Source: Phaeodactylum tricornutum CCAP 1055/1 (Eukaryota; Bacillariophyta; Bacillariophyceae; Surirellales; Neidiaceae). From it: DNA of 64,000 bases. Position numbers and translations under genes: made by a program. A model generated the notes under the pieces. That model saw only the letters and a program-made list of their open reading frames with translations, had not been told where the DNA came from and searched no databases. Location: positions 248,001 through 312,000 of the forward strand of contig NC_011683.1 of NCBI RefSeq assembly GCF_000150955.2, in the 5' to 3' direction. Position 1 is the first letter of the stretch; every line of letters begins with the position of its first letter. Of this stretch, positions 63,957 through 64,000 are shown one piece after another.

Positions 63957-64000
63957 CTAGAGAGAAAAAGAGCAAGAGAGACATTCAGGTGAGCTACTCA

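Overview
This window is nuclear DNA of a photosynthetic stramenopile, most likely a pennate diatom such as Phaeodactylum tricornutum. Genes are tightly packed on both strands with short intergenic gaps. They carry few, short (about 75-165 bp) GT-AG introns, often with gtaagt or gtacgt donors. One gene encodes a thylakoid-lumen photosystem II-like protein with a stepwise presequence (ER signal, plastid transit, twin-arginine lumen signal). No rRNA, tRNA, CRISPR or bacterial operon structure was seen. Species assignment rests on these traits and remembered diatom proteins, not on a search.

Layout. 1-8.8 kb: the 3' end of a MAP kinase, an unknown 721-aa protein, a PsbQ-like lumen protein, an Atg18/WIPI PROPPIN and an FHA protein resembling the PP1 regulator NIPP1. 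9.5-16.8 kb: two paralogous type II membrane sulfotransferases flanking a small unknown gene, then a PrsW-like intramembrane protease. 18.3-30.2 kb: a Cys-rich/KH RNA-binding protein whose tail lies in a shifted frame, a dymeclin, and a very large F-box + MSP-like + polytopic membrane protein. 30.4-37.7 kb: PP4 catalytic subunit, an unknown helical protein, mitochondrial uL24, a YciI-like protein and an OTU protease with a signal peptide. 37.8-43.4 kb: a USP32-like deubiquitinase rebuilt here from three exons. 43.8-46.2 kb: an unknown stramenopile protein and a Tim17/22/23-family protein that starts with a five-codon exon. 46.5-47.8 kb: a non-autonomous DNA transposon with about 200-bp inverted termini and a perfect 9-bp target duplication (Mutator-like), containing a 110-bp tandem duplication. 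48.2-64 kb: a choice-of-anchor-I-like membrane glycoprotein, two different SGNH/GDSL hydrolases flanking the splicing factor Prp4, two tandem Ser/Pro-linker membrane lectin-like proteins, an acidic chromatin-type protein, a Q/H/A-rich coiled-coil protein and the last exon of a minus-strand gene.

The genes do not form one pathway. Themes recur: protein phosphatase control (NIPP1-like, PP4), ubiquitin (F-box protein, OTU, USP), secretory and surface proteins (dymeclin, sulfotransferases, PrsW, anchor-I, PS-rich lectin-like pair) and plastid import. The most unusual objects are the F-box/MSP/multi-TM protein, the PS-rich tandem pair, the N/Y-rich luminal loop of the PrsW protein and the Mutator-like element. 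Start codons were chosen as ATG; several longer open frames begin only with GTG or TTG and were trimmed.
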